DNA from: Roseomonas elaeocarpi
GTDB taxonomy: Bacteria; Pseudomonadota; Alphaproteobacteria; Acetobacterales; Acetobacteraceae
Direction of reading: 5' to 3'
DNA length: 64,000 nucleotides
Assembly: GCF_042433915.1 (NCBI RefSeq)
Contig: NZ_JBHLUN010000001.1
Location: 62,001 to 126,000 of the forward strand
Position numbers and translations under genes: made by a program. Below, piece by piece: positions 45,424 to 54,768 of the stretch. The notes under the pieces are model-generated. The model was not told where the DNA came from and ran no database searches. It saw nothing but the letters and a program-made list of their open reading frames with translations. Each line of letters opens with the position of its first letter. Position 1 is the stretch's first letter.

Positions 45424-46740
45424 ATGGCGCTTGCCCAGGACAGCAACATCATCGAGCGGGTCGAGAGCGTCGTCTCCACCCACTCCCGACCAAGCGAGCT
45501 GCGCATCACCGACATGCGGGTCGCGGTGGTGACGGGGCACTGCTACTACCCGATCATCCGCATCGACACCAACCAGGGCGTCTACGGCCTGGGTGAGGTG
45601 CGCGACGGCGGCCATCCCGAGAACGCGCTGCAGTTCAAGCACATGCTGATCGGGCAGAACCCGTGCAACGTCGACATGATCTTCCGGGCCATGCGCCGCT
45701 ACGGCAATTGGGGGCGGGAAGGCGGCGGCGTGTCAGGTATCGAAATCGCGCTCTGGGACCTCGTGGGCAAGATCTACGGCGTGCCCTGCTACCAGTTCCT
45801 CGGCGGCAAGTACCGTGACCGCGTGCGGCTCTACGGCGACACGCCCGTGCCGGACGACGCGTCACCGGAGGGCTACGCGCGTGCCGTGCGCGGCCGTGCC
45901 GAGATGGGACTGACCTTCATCAAGTTCGATCTCAAGCCCAAGCTGTTCGAAATGACCCCGGGTGGGGTGATCGGGCAACCGACGCGCTACGAGTACGACC
46001 TGGCCAAGGCGGCACGTGCGCCCTCATCCGGCCGCGGCGCGAAGCTCAGCGAGGCCGGTATCGCGGCGGCGGTGGAGATCGTCGCGGCGGTGCGCAGGGA
46101 AGTTGGCAACGACGTTTCCCTCTGCATCGACCACTTCGGGGAAGGCTACGTCACGGCCGACGAGGCGATCCGTCTCGGCAAGGCACTGGAGCCCTTCAAC
46201 CTTGCCTGGCTGGAGGACCCGCTTCCCTGGCACGATATCGAAGGGCACAGGAGGGTCGCCGACGCGCTGCTGACGCCGGTTGCGGGCGGGGAGGACCTTT
46301 ACCTTTGGGACGGGTTCCGCGAGGCGATCGAGACCCGCGCTTTCGACGTGCTGCACCCCGACCTGCTGAGCTCCGGCGGCATGCTGGAAACCAAGAACAT
46401 CGCTGACTATGGCGAGCGTCATGGCCTGCCTACGGCCCTTCACTGCGCCTGCTCTCCGATTGGATTCATGGCCAACGTGCATTGCGGTGCGGCGATCTCC
46501 AGCCTGGTCGCGCTGGAGCACCACGGGCTCGACGTCCCTTTCTGGGCTGACCTCGTGACCGGCCTCGACACGGACTACATGAACGAAGGCTACGTGAAGG
46601 TGCCGGAGGCCCCCGGCCTGGGGATCGACCTGAACCCGGAGGTCGTCGAGGCCAATCTGCGCACGCCGGGCACCATGTTCCTGCCGACCGAAAGCTGGAA
46701 CAGGAAGAAGATCGGCTTCGAGCGGGTGGAGCGCGGATGA
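45424..46740 (+). CDS. Enolase-superfamily dehydratase-like protein 1 (mandelate racemase subgroup)
   Basis: A 438-residue protein with the N-terminal capping domain and (beta/alpha)7 barrel of mandelate racemase/muconate lactonising enzymes. Metal ligands Asp236, Glu264 (WLEDP) and Glu290 (GGEDLY) are present. Lys167 (FIKFD) and His340 (ALHCACSPIG) are candidate acid/base residues. After the first ligand it reads D-H-F rather than the D-x-H of galactonate/mannonate dehydratases. It opens the operon and probably abstracts an alpha-proton from a sugar acid. The exact substrate cannot be read from the sequence. A second Met at 45514 is a less likely start. Confidence 0.85.
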   Translation: MALAQDSNIIERVESVVSTHSRPSELRITDMRVAVVTGHCYYPIIRIDTNQGVYGLGEVRDGGHPENALQFKHMLIGQNPCNVDMIFRAMRRYGNWGREGGGVSGIEIALWDLVGKIYGVPCYQFLGGKYRDRVRLYGDTPVPDDASPEGYARAVRGRAEMGLTFIKFDLKPKLFEMTPGGVIGQPTRYEYDLAKAARAPSSGRGAKLSEAGIAAAVEIVAAVRREVGNDVSLCIDHFGEGYVTADEAIRLGKALEPFNLAWLEDPLPWHDIEGHRRVADALLTPVAGGEDLYLWDGFREAIETRAFDVLHPDLLSSGGMLETKNIADYGERHGLPTALHCACSPIGFMANVHCGAAISSLVALEHHGLDVPFWADLVTGLDTDYMNEGYVKVPEAPGLGIDLNPEVVEANLRTPGTMFLPTESWNRKKIGFERVERG

Positions 46741-46787
46741 CCTGCACCGCCGACTGTCCCGCCCACCCGCGTCCCGGAGATTGACCC

Positions 46788-47531
46788 ATGATCCAGACCA
46801 ACGACATCACCCGCCCGCCCCAGGAATGGGTGAATGCGCTGCACCATATCGGTGCCGCCACGGTGACGAGCACGCTCAGCCGCATGGGCATCCGCAACGC
46901 TCACATGTTCGGCCCGACCTCCTACAAACCTGGTCGAGCCATGGCCGGTCCAGCCCTGACGCTGCAGTTCATGCCCAAGCGGGAAGACCTGTACGGTGCG
47001 GACGAGTACGCGCAGCCCGAGCTGCAGCTGCACCGCCACGTTCTCTATCATACACAGCCCGGCGACGTCGTCGTGGTGGACGCCCGCGGCGACATGCGCA
47101 GCGGCATCTTCGGGGAAATGATGCTGACCTACTTCAGGGGGAAAGGCGGCGCGGGCGTGGTGATCGACGGCTGCCTGCGCGACTTCCCCAATGCCAAGGC
47201 GATTGATCTTGGTTACTGGATCCGCGGGCTGACCCCGAACTTCCACACGCAGACGGATATTATGCCTTTCGCGGTAAACGTGCCAGTTGCGTGCGGCGGC
47301 GTGCTTGTCATGCCGGGCGACATTGTCGTGGCCGATGACGACGGCGCCGTCGTGGTACCCGTCAAATTGGCCGAAGAGGTGATCGCGCAGGCCTCCAGGC
47401 ATCACGAGTGGGAGGCTTTCTCCAAGGAACGTTTGACGGCAGGAGGGGAGTTGAAGCGATACTATCCCCTCTCGGAGGAAGCCCGGCCTGAATACGAGGC
47501 GTGGCTGCGCGCACAGGAGGCGCGTCCCTGA
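46788..47531 (+). CDS. RraA-like protein of the sugar-acid operon
   Basis: A 247-residue RraA/HMG-aldolase-fold protein. The diagnostic segment is GEMMLTYFRGKGGAGVVIDG followed by CLRD, with the R-D pair that binds metal-bound pyruvate in this aldolase family. PGDVVVVDARGD and PGDIVVADDDGAVVVP are the other conserved blocks. Between dehydratase-like genes and a sugar importer, a retro-aldol step on a 2-keto-3-deoxy acid, giving pyruvate and a short aldehyde, is the natural guess. It differs substantially from the RraA-like protein at 15399. Confidence 0.82.
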   Translation: MIQTNDITRPPQEWVNALHHIGAATVTSTLSRMGIRNAHMFGPTSYKPGRAMAGPALTLQFMPKREDLYGADEYAQPELQLHRHVLYHTQPGDVVVVDARGDMRSGIFGEMMLTYFRGKGGAGVVIDGCLRDFPNAKAIDLGYWIRGLTPNFHTQTDIMPFAVNVPVACGGVLVMPGDIVVADDDGAVVVPVKLAEEVIAQASRHHEWEAFSKERLTAGGELKRYYPLSEEARPEYEAWLRAQEARP

Positions 47532-47604
47532 CTTCCACGGGAGACCAAGCAGGACCGCGTACAAACCCGCACGTCAGAAAGCGGGCAAATGGAGGAACGT
47601 TGGG

Positions 47605-49113
47605 ATGCTGTCTCAAGATCGCGTCGCCCCCGCCGCGTCCATGTCACGGCGCCAGCTGCTCGGTGCTGCCGGAGCGGCGACGCTGGCAGCCGGCCTGCCC
47701 CGGGGGCTTGCCGCTGCTCCGTCCCCGGCTGGAACCGCTGCCGAGGCGGCACTCTGGACTCCCGACTACATCAACAGCATTGCGGGAACGATCGACGTCG
47801 ACACCGCGGCTGAGTGCGCCAAGGTGGTGCCGCTCAACTACAGGGGAAAGCTGACTTACTGGTACGTGGGACCGAACGAAGCATCTCCACGGCTGGACCA
47901 CGTGATTGATGCTCAGTTCTGGGCGGCCTTCGCCAAGACTTACCCGAACGTCACGATCGAAAAGCAGAGCCTCGACTACAATCAGATGCTCAACAAGGCA
48001 CGCACGGCGGTGCTCGGCAACGCGGCGCCGATGGTGGCGAAGTTTCCGATCCTCTGGGGCGTCGAGTTCGCTGCCAAGGGGCAGCTCAGCCAGCTGAAGC
48101 CGGAGGATGTCGGCTACGACTCCGCCGAATTCTGGCCGGGTGCGATGAAGTCGGTCACCTGGGCAGGCAAGACCTACGGCGTGCCCACCAACAACGAGAC
48201 CATGGCCCTGATCTGGAACGCAGCCATCTTCCAGGCTGCCGGACTCGACCCGGAACGTCCGCCCGCCACCTGGGACGAACTCGTCACCTACTCCCGGCAG
48301 ATCAAGGAAAAGACTGGCAAGAGCGGCTACGGCATGGTGGCGCGTGCCAATGCCGGCAACACGCCCTTCCGCTTCATGCCGCAGCTCTGGGCCTATGGTG
48401 GAGGAGCACTGGACGAGGCCGCGGATGCGCCGACCTACAAGACAGTGATGCTCAACAACAGCGGCTCCAAGGCGGCGTTGCAGGCGTCCTATGACATGTA
48501 CGTCCGCGACCGCTCCGTGCCCACTTCCGCGCTGACCAACACGCAAACGGAGAACCAGGACCCGTTCATCGCGGGGCAGCTCGCGATGATGATTAGCCAT
48601 CCTAGCGAGTACGCGACCATGGTGGATCGTGCGCAGCGCGCCACCGGTGACGACAAAAGAATTGCGGACGCTGTGGTGGCGAACATGCGCTACGGGCTCA
48701 TCCCTCAGGGACCAGCGCGGCGCGCCGTGGTTTTCGGCGGGTGGAACCTGCACATGTTCAATCCGAAGATGGTCGACGGCACGCTCGACACCGAAGCCGC
48801 CCGGGCCTTCATCGCCTTCTCGACCGGACCGGAGTGGTCCACCAAGCTGGCCTGGACCAGCTCCAATCCCGGCAACCGGCGCGGCTTCCGCACGAAGTGG
48901 ATGAAGGAGCGGCTGGGGCAGACGAAGTTCCTGAACGTGACGACCTCCATGCTCACCAGTGGCATCCCCTATCCGGTGATTCCTGAATCCGGGGAGATCA
49001 TGAACATCATCGTCCCGAACATGTTGCAGAACGCACTGACGCGGAAGATGTCGGTCTCGGATGCCGCCGACGATGCGGCGCGGAAGGTGAAGTCGCTGCT
49101 GTCTGGACTCTGA
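47605..49113 (+). CDS. Sugar ABC transporter substrate-binding protein, family 1
   Basis: A 502-residue extracellular solute-binding protein with a Tat-type leader (SRRQLLGAAGAATLAAGLP). Typical family 1 blocks: YPNVTIEKQSLDYNQMLNKA, TYGVPTNNETMALIWNAAIF, then GLDPERPPATWDELVTYS. GGAGG lies nine bases before the ATG. It delivers the ligand to the two permeases that follow. The operon's enzymes suggest a carbohydrate acid or an oligosaccharide containing one. Confidence 0.88.
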   Translation: MLSQDRVAPAASMSRRQLLGAAGAATLAAGLPRGLAAAPSPAGTAAEAALWTPDYINSIAGTIDVDTAAECAKVVPLNYRGKLTYWYVGPNEASPRLDHVIDAQFWAAFAKTYPNVTIEKQSLDYNQMLNKARTAVLGNAAPMVAKFPILWGVEFAAKGQLSQLKPEDVGYDSAEFWPGAMKSVTWAGKTYGVPTNNETMALIWNAAIFQAAGLDPERPPATWDELVTYSRQIKEKTGKSGYGMVARANAGNTPFRFMPQLWAYGGGALDEAADAPTYKTVMLNNSGSKAALQASYDMYVRDRSVPTSALTNTQTENQDPFIAGQLAMMISHPSEYATMVDRAQRATGDDKRIADAVVANMRYGLIPQGPARRAVVFGGWNLHMFNPKMVDGTLDTEAARAFIAFSTGPEWSTKLAWTSSNPGNRRGFRTKWMKERLGQTKFLNVTTSMLTSGIPYPVIPESGEIMNIIVPNMLQNALTRKMSVSDAADDAARKVKSLLSGL

Positions 49114-49185
49114 TCGCCGGTGCGACGCGGCGTGCTGCTGGGACGGCCGCCGCGCCTCGCTCCCCGCGATGGAAGGACCTCACTC

Positions 49186-50145
49186 GTGGACGTATCGCTC
49201 TCACAGCCTTCGGTCAGAGTTGAAGTAACAACGCGGCGCAGCGTCGGACTGCTCGAACGCATCCTGCGTCACTGGACCGATTACCTGTACATCGCGCCGG
49301 CACTCGGGGTCATGCTCCTCGTGATCGGCTATCCCGTGTACTACACGGTCTACCTTTCCTTCTTTGACACGCCGCCCAGCCTGGCGCTGGAGGACAAGAC
49401 CTATGTCGGAGTGGACAACTATCTCCGCATTCTCGGCAGCGAGGCATTCCGGGAGGTCACCTGGAACACGGCGGTTTGGACGGTCTTCTCCACCTTCTTC
49501 GCCTTCGTTCTGGGCCTCGGCGCGGCCTTGTCGCTGAACAGGGCCTTCATCGGCCGCGGAATGCTGCGGGGTATCCTGCTGATCCCTTATGTTATCAGCG
49601 GGGTCGCGGCCTCCTACATCTGGCGTTGGCTGTACCACAGCGATTTCGGAGTGATCAGCGCGATCCTGATCGAGTTTGGGATCACGGATCACCCTTTGAA
49701 TCTGATCGACAACACGGAAACGGTGCTGCCTGCCCTGATCGTGGTCAACGTGTGGAAGGAGTTCCCCTTCGCCATGATCATGCTGCTGGCCGGGCTGCAA
49801 ACGGTGCCCGACCAGCTCCACCGCGCCGCGCAGGTCGACGGGGCGGGACCCTGGCATCGCTTCTGGCACATCACCTTTCCGCACCTGCGCGGCGTGACCG
49901 TGGTGACGACGCTGCTGCTATTGGTGGCGAATCTGAACAGCTTTATCATCCCCTGGATCATGACGGGCGGCGGCCCGGTCGGAGCCTCCGACATCTGGAT
50001 CACCGCCATCTACCAGCTCGCCTTCGAGCGTACCCGCTTCGGCCTCGCCTCCGCCTACTCGGTGATCCTGTTCGTGGTGATGATGAGCCTGGGATACTTC
50101 TACGTTCGCGCCCTGTCGCGCGGCAGCAAGGAGGCAGCGGAATGA
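49186..50145 (+). CDS. Sugar ABC transporter permease (MalF/UgpA type)
   Basis: A 319-residue inner-membrane permease with six membrane segments and an EAA loop RAAQVDGAGPWHRFWHITFP. I use GTG 49186 because GGAAGGA lies eight bases upstream; the open frame begins at 49120 with another GTG. Its stop overlaps the start of the next permease gene (ATGA). Confidence 0.87.
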   Translation: MDVSLSQPSVRVEVTTRRSVGLLERILRHWTDYLYIAPALGVMLLVIGYPVYYTVYLSFFDTPPSLALEDKTYVGVDNYLRILGSEAFREVTWNTAVWTVFSTFFAFVLGLGAALSLNRAFIGRGMLRGILLIPYVISGVAASYIWRWLYHSDFGVISAILIEFGITDHPLNLIDNTETVLPALIVVNVWKEFPFAMIMLLAGLQTVPDQLHRAAQVDGAGPWHRFWHITFPHLRGVTVVTTLLLLVANLNSFIIPWIMTGGGPVGASDIWITAIYQLAFERTRFGLASAYSVILFVVMMSLGYFYVRALSRGSKEAAE

Positions 50146-51047
50146 GTACGGCCCTCGAGGCTCCTCCGACCGCCCTCGCGTCCATCCCCAAGACGCGACG
50201 CCGGCGGAAATGGACCGGCTGGGACGTGGCGCGGGTTCTCTTTCTCACGGCCCTGCTGGTCTTCACCGTGCTGCCGATGCTCTGGATGTTGCTGACCTCG
50301 TTGAAGACCCAATTCGCGGCGCTGCAGTACCCGCCGTCCTGGATCCCGCGCGAAGTGACCTTCGAACAGTATACGCGCCTGCTCTCACCGGCCAACGAGG
50401 TTGGGCGGGACTTCCTGCGCTACATGGCGAACAGCATCCTGGTCGCGAGCGCGACGACGGTGCTCGGTGTCATCGTGGCGGTGCCGGCTGCCTATGCCTT
50501 TTCCCGCTTCCGCTTTCCCGGGCGGCACCTGCTGTTCCACTCCGTGCTGCTGCGGAACATGTTCCCGGCCGTGGTGTTCCTGATGCCGCTCTTCATCATG
50601 ATGCGCGCGCTACGCCTCGTGAACACGGAGCTGTCGCTGATCCTGACCTACCTGACCTTCGGACTGCCGCTCTCGATCTGGCTGCTCAAGGGCTTCTACG
50701 ACAACATCCCGGTGCAACTCGAGCAGGCGGCGCGGATCGACGGGGCGACCCGGTTCCAGGCCTTCCTGCGGGTGGTCATGCCGCTCTCCACACCAGGCAT
50801 CATCGCGACCGCGATCTACTCCTTCATCCTGGCGTGGAACGAGTACGTCTATGCCCTGACCTTCCTCAACGACAAGAGCAAGCTGACCCTGCCGATCGGG
50901 CTGCAGCGCTTCTTCACGGAATACGCCACTAACTGGCCGGGCCTGATGGCGGCGTCCTTTATCACCAGCGTGCCGGTGGTGCTGCTTTTCCTTGTTCTGC
51001 AGAAATACTTCGTCCGAGCGCTGACGGAAGGCGCGGTCAAGGCTTAG
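50142..51047 (+). CDS. Sugar ABC transporter permease (MalG/UgpE type)
   Basis: A 301-residue permease with six membrane segments (first helix FLTALLVFTVLPMLWMLLTS) and an EAA loop QAARIDGATRFQAFLRVVMP. AAGGAGG precedes the ATG, which overlaps the previous stop codon. It is the second half of the importer channel. Confidence 0.88.
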   Translation: MSTALEAPPTALASIPKTRRRRKWTGWDVARVLFLTALLVFTVLPMLWMLLTSLKTQFAALQYPPSWIPREVTFEQYTRLLSPANEVGRDFLRYMANSILVASATTVLGVIVAVPAAYAFSRFRFPGRHLLFHSVLLRNMFPAVVFLMPLFIMMRALRLVNTELSLILTYLTFGLPLSIWLLKGFYDNIPVQLEQAARIDGATRFQAFLRVVMPLSTPGIIATAIYSFILAWNEYVYALTFLNDKSKLTLPIGLQRFFTEYATNWPGLMAASFITSVPVVLLFLVLQKYFVRALTEGAVKA

Positions 51048-51121
51048 CCGCACACCCGCCCCAACGTCCCAAGATCCCCGGCGCAGCAGGACCGGGGACA
51101 CAACAATCCAGGGAAGAACAC

Positions 51122-52219
51122 ATGGCTCAGGTACAGCTGCGCGACGTGGTGAAACGCTACGGCCCGATGGTGGCCGTCAACCACTTGTCGCTGACGATCA
51201 ACGATGGGGAGTTCGTGGCTCTCGTTGGTCCCTCCGGCTGCGGCAAGACCACCACGCTCAACCTCGTCGCGGGGCTGATCGAGCATAGTGACGGCGACAT
51301 CGTGATCGGCGGACGGGTGGTCAACGACCTCGATCCCAAGGACCGGGACATCGCGATGGTGTTCCAGAACTACGCGCTCTATCCGAACAAGACCGTGTTC
51401 GACAACCTGGCCTTCCCCCTGCGCATGCGGAAGATGCCCGGCGCCGAGATCGAGGCAAAGGTGCGCTCCGCCGCCAATGTGCTCAGCATCGAGCCCCTGC
51501 TGCAGCGGCGCCCGCGGGAGCTTTCCGGCGGGCAGCAGCAGCGCGTCGCGCTGGGCCGGGCGCTGGTGCGCAACCCGCGCGTCTTCCTGATGGATGAGCC
51601 GTTGTCGAACCTCGACGCGAAGCTGCGCGTTCAGATGCGTTCTGAGCTCAAGCGGTTCCACCTAGAGCAGCGGGCGACCGTGATCTACGTCACGCACGAC
51701 CAGATGGAGGCCGTGACCATGGCCGACCGGATGGCGGTGATGAACGGCGGTGACCTGCAGCAGTACGATACGCCGGCGCGCGTCTTCGACGCCCCGGCCA
51801 ACACCTTCGTCGCGGGGTTCGTGGGCAGCCCGGCGATGAATCTCCTGCCAGCGCGCGTCTCCATGCAGGGGACGGATGTGGTCCTGCTCGGTGCCGATGG
51901 CTGGAACTGCACGCTTTCCGCGGGGAACGGGCGCAAGGCGCTGGCCTCCGGCAGCGACGAGATTGTTCTCGGCGCGCGGCACGGCGCAATCCGCCTCTTA
52001 CAGGAGGAGACGCCGAATACCGTTCATGGTCGGGTCTACACGGTAGAGCCGACGGGCGACATCACCTACGTGCACGTACACGTCGGAGCGGCGTTGCTGG
52101 TCGTCAGCGTGCCACCGGAGGTGCAGGTCGCGCCGGATGATCCGGTCTGGCTTCGGTTTGAGCAGGACAAGCTGCACCTGTTCGACGGGCGCACGCAGCA
52201 GGCCCTGAGCTTGCATTAG
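51122..52219 (+). CDS. Sugar ABC transporter ATP-binding protein (MalK/UgpC type)
   Basis: A 365-residue ATPase: Walker A GPSGCGKT (36-43), Q-loop FQNYALYP, signature LSGGQQQRVALGRAL, Walker B FLMDEPLSNLDAKLR, and the C-terminal OB-fold (TOBE) regulatory domain of the CUT1 family. One such ATPase serves both permeases as a homodimer. Confidence 0.9.
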   Translation: MAQVQLRDVVKRYGPMVAVNHLSLTINDGEFVALVGPSGCGKTTTLNLVAGLIEHSDGDIVIGGRVVNDLDPKDRDIAMVFQNYALYPNKTVFDNLAFPLRMRKMPGAEIEAKVRSAANVLSIEPLLQRRPRELSGGQQQRVALGRALVRNPRVFLMDEPLSNLDAKLRVQMRSELKRFHLEQRATVIYVTHDQMEAVTMADRMAVMNGGDLQQYDTPARVFDAPANTFVAGFVGSPAMNLLPARVSMQGTDVVLLGADGWNCTLSAGNGRKALASGSDEIVLGARHGAIRLLQEETPNTVHGRVYTVEPTGDITYVHVHVGAALLVVSVPPEVQVAPDDPVWLRFEQDKLHLFDGRTQQALSLH

Positions 52220-52237
52220 TGTGAGGGGAACAGCGCC

Positions 52238-53416
52238 ATGAAGATCACGAACGTCAGCACCGCCGTCATCGAGGGGAACTTCCCCTGGGTCCTCGTCCGT
52301 ATCGAGACCGACAGTGGCGTGTCTGGCCTGGGCGAGGCTTACTGGGGTGCGGGTGTCGCGGAACTGGTTCACAAGGCCAGACCGCTGCTGCTCGGGGAAG
52401 ACCCGGTCAACATCTCCAAGATCACTGAAGTGATGATCCGCTGCCTATCGGGGGAGGGCTCGCAGGGTGGCGCGACGGTCACGGCGATCAGCGGCATCGA
52501 GATCGCGCTGTGGGACCTGCTGGGACGGGCACTGAAGACGCCGATTTCCACCTTCTTCGGTGGCCGCTTCCGCGAAAAGATCCGCATCTACGCCGACTGC
52601 CATGCCGGTGCCACGCCTGATCCGGCAGATTACGGCCGACGCGCGCGAGAGGTCGTGGAGGACGGCTTCAGCGCCATCAAGTTCGATCTCGACACCAGCA
52701 ATCCCTTCACCCTCGACATTTCCGACGATCCGCACCTGCGGCGGCAATGGTTCGAGCCGTTCAACCGCACCATCGGCTCGCAGGAACTGCGCTGGATGGT
52801 GGATGTGGTGCGAGCAGTGCGGGAAGCCGTTGGCCCCGAGATCATGGTGGCCATGGACGCGCACTGGAAGTTCAGCGTGAACGATGCCATCCGCCTTGCT
52901 CAGGCGCTGGAACCCTATGACCTGCTCTGGCTGGAGGACCCGGTCCCACCGGAAAACATTGAGGCGCAGCGACACGTCACTCACAGCACGCGCACGCCGA
53001 TCTGTACCGGAGAAAACCTGTACCGCAAGCACGGCTACCGCGACTTGATCGAGAAGCAGGCCGCCCGGATCATTGCCCCCGATATCCCGAAGATGGGCGG
53101 CCTTGCGGAAGCCAAGAAGGTCGCGGACCACGCCGACCTCTACTACACTCCTATCGCTCCTCATAACGTCGCGAGCCCGGTTGGCACGGTGGCGGGTGCC
53201 CATGTCTGCGCGGCGATGAACAACTTCCTGGTCATGGAATACCACGCGCACGACGTTCCCTGGTGGGGCGACCTCGTGGTGGGTGAGCCGACGATCACCG
53301 GCGGTTTCATCCACCTCAACAACCGCCCGGGACACGGCCTGACGCTCGACGAGGACGTGGCGCGCGCGCACCTGAAGCCAGGATCAAGCTTTTTTGGCGA
53401 TCAGCCCTACGCCTGA
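52238..53416 (+). CDS. Enolase-superfamily dehydratase 2 (galactonate dehydratase-like)
   Basis: A 392-residue mandelate racemase subgroup enzyme. Metal ligands are Asp207, Glu233 (WLEDP) and Glu259 (TGENLY). It is the only one of the three paralogues with a D-x-H pair (Asp207-Ala-His209) plus a barrel His (His309 in APHN), the two-histidine arrangement known from D-galactonate-type dehydratases. Lys148/Asp150 (IKFD) line strand 2. The expected reaction is syn- or anti-dehydration of an aldonic acid to the 2-keto-3-deoxy acid. It starts 18 bases after the ATPase stop. Confidence 0.87.
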   Translation: MKITNVSTAVIEGNFPWVLVRIETDSGVSGLGEAYWGAGVAELVHKARPLLLGEDPVNISKITEVMIRCLSGEGSQGGATVTAISGIEIALWDLLGRALKTPISTFFGGRFREKIRIYADCHAGATPDPADYGRRAREVVEDGFSAIKFDLDTSNPFTLDISDDPHLRRQWFEPFNRTIGSQELRWMVDVVRAVREAVGPEIMVAMDAHWKFSVNDAIRLAQALEPYDLLWLEDPVPPENIEAQRHVTHSTRTPICTGENLYRKHGYRDLIEKQAARIIAPDIPKMGGLAEAKKVADHADLYYTPIAPHNVASPVGTVAGAHVCAAMNNFLVMEYHAHDVPWWGDLVVGEPTITGGFIHLNNRPGHGLTLDEDVARAHLKPGSSFFGDQPYA

Positions 53417-53497
53417 CGCACCTCCCCTAGACCCCCAAGCGGCTCCGGGACGGGCCGCGGCATCATGCGCTCCGCGCGGCGGGGCGGAGGAGAGCTC

Positions 53498-54694
53498 ATG
53501 AAAATCACTGACCTGCGCTGCGCAGTGCTGGGGCACAACCCGATTCTGCGCATCATCACGGATTCCGGCCTCAGCGGCCTGGGGCCGGTCGAGCACACCA
53601 AACCCTACATCATCTCGCACGTCATGCAGTTGCGCGACGCGATCCTCGGGGAGGACCCGACCAACGTTGAGCGTGTGATGCTCAAGATCCGCCAGCGCGG
53701 AGCCTTCAAGCCCTTTGGGGCTGCGGTCAGCGCCATCGAGATCGCGCTGTGGGATCTCGCGGGCAAGGCGGCGGGAGTGCCGGTCTACAAGCTGCTGGGC
53801 GGCAAGGTACGCGACCGGGTGCGCGTGTATAACGGTGCCATCCGCGCGCCGATGAGCCGCTTCCAGCCGGAGGATTTCGCGGAATCTGTCCAGGCGATGA
53901 AGGATTCGCCGCAGGGCTTTACCATCGTGAAGCAGGGTATCGGCTTTCACAGCGGCATGAAGCAGGCGATGCCAGACTTTCACTACGGTGAATCACGGGC
54001 GGGATCATTACACGGTGCGCTGACCCGCGGTCCGCTGACCGAGCGCGGGCTGAAGCATATCGTCGCCTGCGTCGCTGCGATGAAAGAGGTGCTGGGCGAC
54101 GGCATTGGCCTCGCGCTCGACTGCGGGCCCGGCATGTCGGTGTCGGATGCGATCCGCCTGGCGCGCGCGGTGGAGCCGTACAATCTCATGTGGCTGGAGG
54201 ACATGATCACGGGCGATTACGTGCCCTACGTCAATGCCGACCTGTACCGGGAGGTCACGCGCGCCACCTCGACGCCGATTCACACGGGAGAGCAGATCTA
54301 CCTCCGTCAGAACTATAAGCAGCTGATCGAGAGTCACGCGGTCAACGTGATCGGGCCGGATCCCTGCGACGTCGGCGGCCTCGCGGAGCTGAAGTGGATC
54401 GCGGAATACGCCGACCTGCACGGTATCCTGATGGCGCCGCACGGCGTCGCCAACGGCATGATCGGCCTCGCCGCGCTGGTGCAGGTCTGCGCCACCCTGC
54501 CGGACAACTACATCGCCTTCGAGCTTCCGTGGGGCCGCACCGAGTGGTGGGCCGACATCGTGGAGGGGTTGCCGAACCCGGTGGTCAAGGACGGCTTCAT
54601 CGAGGTCTGGGACCGGCCTGGTCTGGGAATCGAGATCAATGCGGAAAAGGCGCTGCCCTACCTGGCCGAGGCGGATCGCGGCTTCTTCGACTGA
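53498..54694 (+). CDS. Enolase-superfamily protein 3
   Basis: A 398-residue mandelate racemase subgroup protein, started at ATG 53498 with GGAGGAG upstream (the frame opens at 53465). Metal ligands Asp208, Glu234 (WLEDM) and Glu265 (TGEQIY) and a barrel His315 (APHG) are kept. The position of the catalytic His after the first ligand is Gly (D-C-G), and the strand-2 motif is V-K-Q-G (Lys145). It may handle a different sugar acid, act as an epimerase, or use other catalytic groups. Confidence 0.85.
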   Translation: MKITDLRCAVLGHNPILRIITDSGLSGLGPVEHTKPYIISHVMQLRDAILGEDPTNVERVMLKIRQRGAFKPFGAAVSAIEIALWDLAGKAAGVPVYKLLGGKVRDRVRVYNGAIRAPMSRFQPEDFAESVQAMKDSPQGFTIVKQGIGFHSGMKQAMPDFHYGESRAGSLHGALTRGPLTERGLKHIVACVAAMKEVLGDGIGLALDCGPGMSVSDAIRLARAVEPYNLMWLEDMITGDYVPYVNADLYREVTRATSTPIHTGEQIYLRQNYKQLIESHAVNVIGPDPCDVGGLAELKWIAEYADLHGILMAPHGVANGMIGLAALVQVCATLPDNYIAFELPWGRTEWWADIVEGLPNPVVKDGFIEVWDRPGLGIEINAEKALPYLAEADRGFFD

Positions 54695-54768
54695 GCAGGA
54701 CCTCCGTCGGAGCCGTTCCCGGTTGTGCCGGCCTACGGCTCCGCCCCGCACCGACAAGGCAGCAGCGC

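Noticed and set aside
15399..47531. RraA-like genes as regulators of RNase E
   Set aside because: Both proteins lie in catabolic contexts with dehydrogenase, dehydratase and transporter genes; the aldolase-type role fits better, though the sequence alone cannot prove it.
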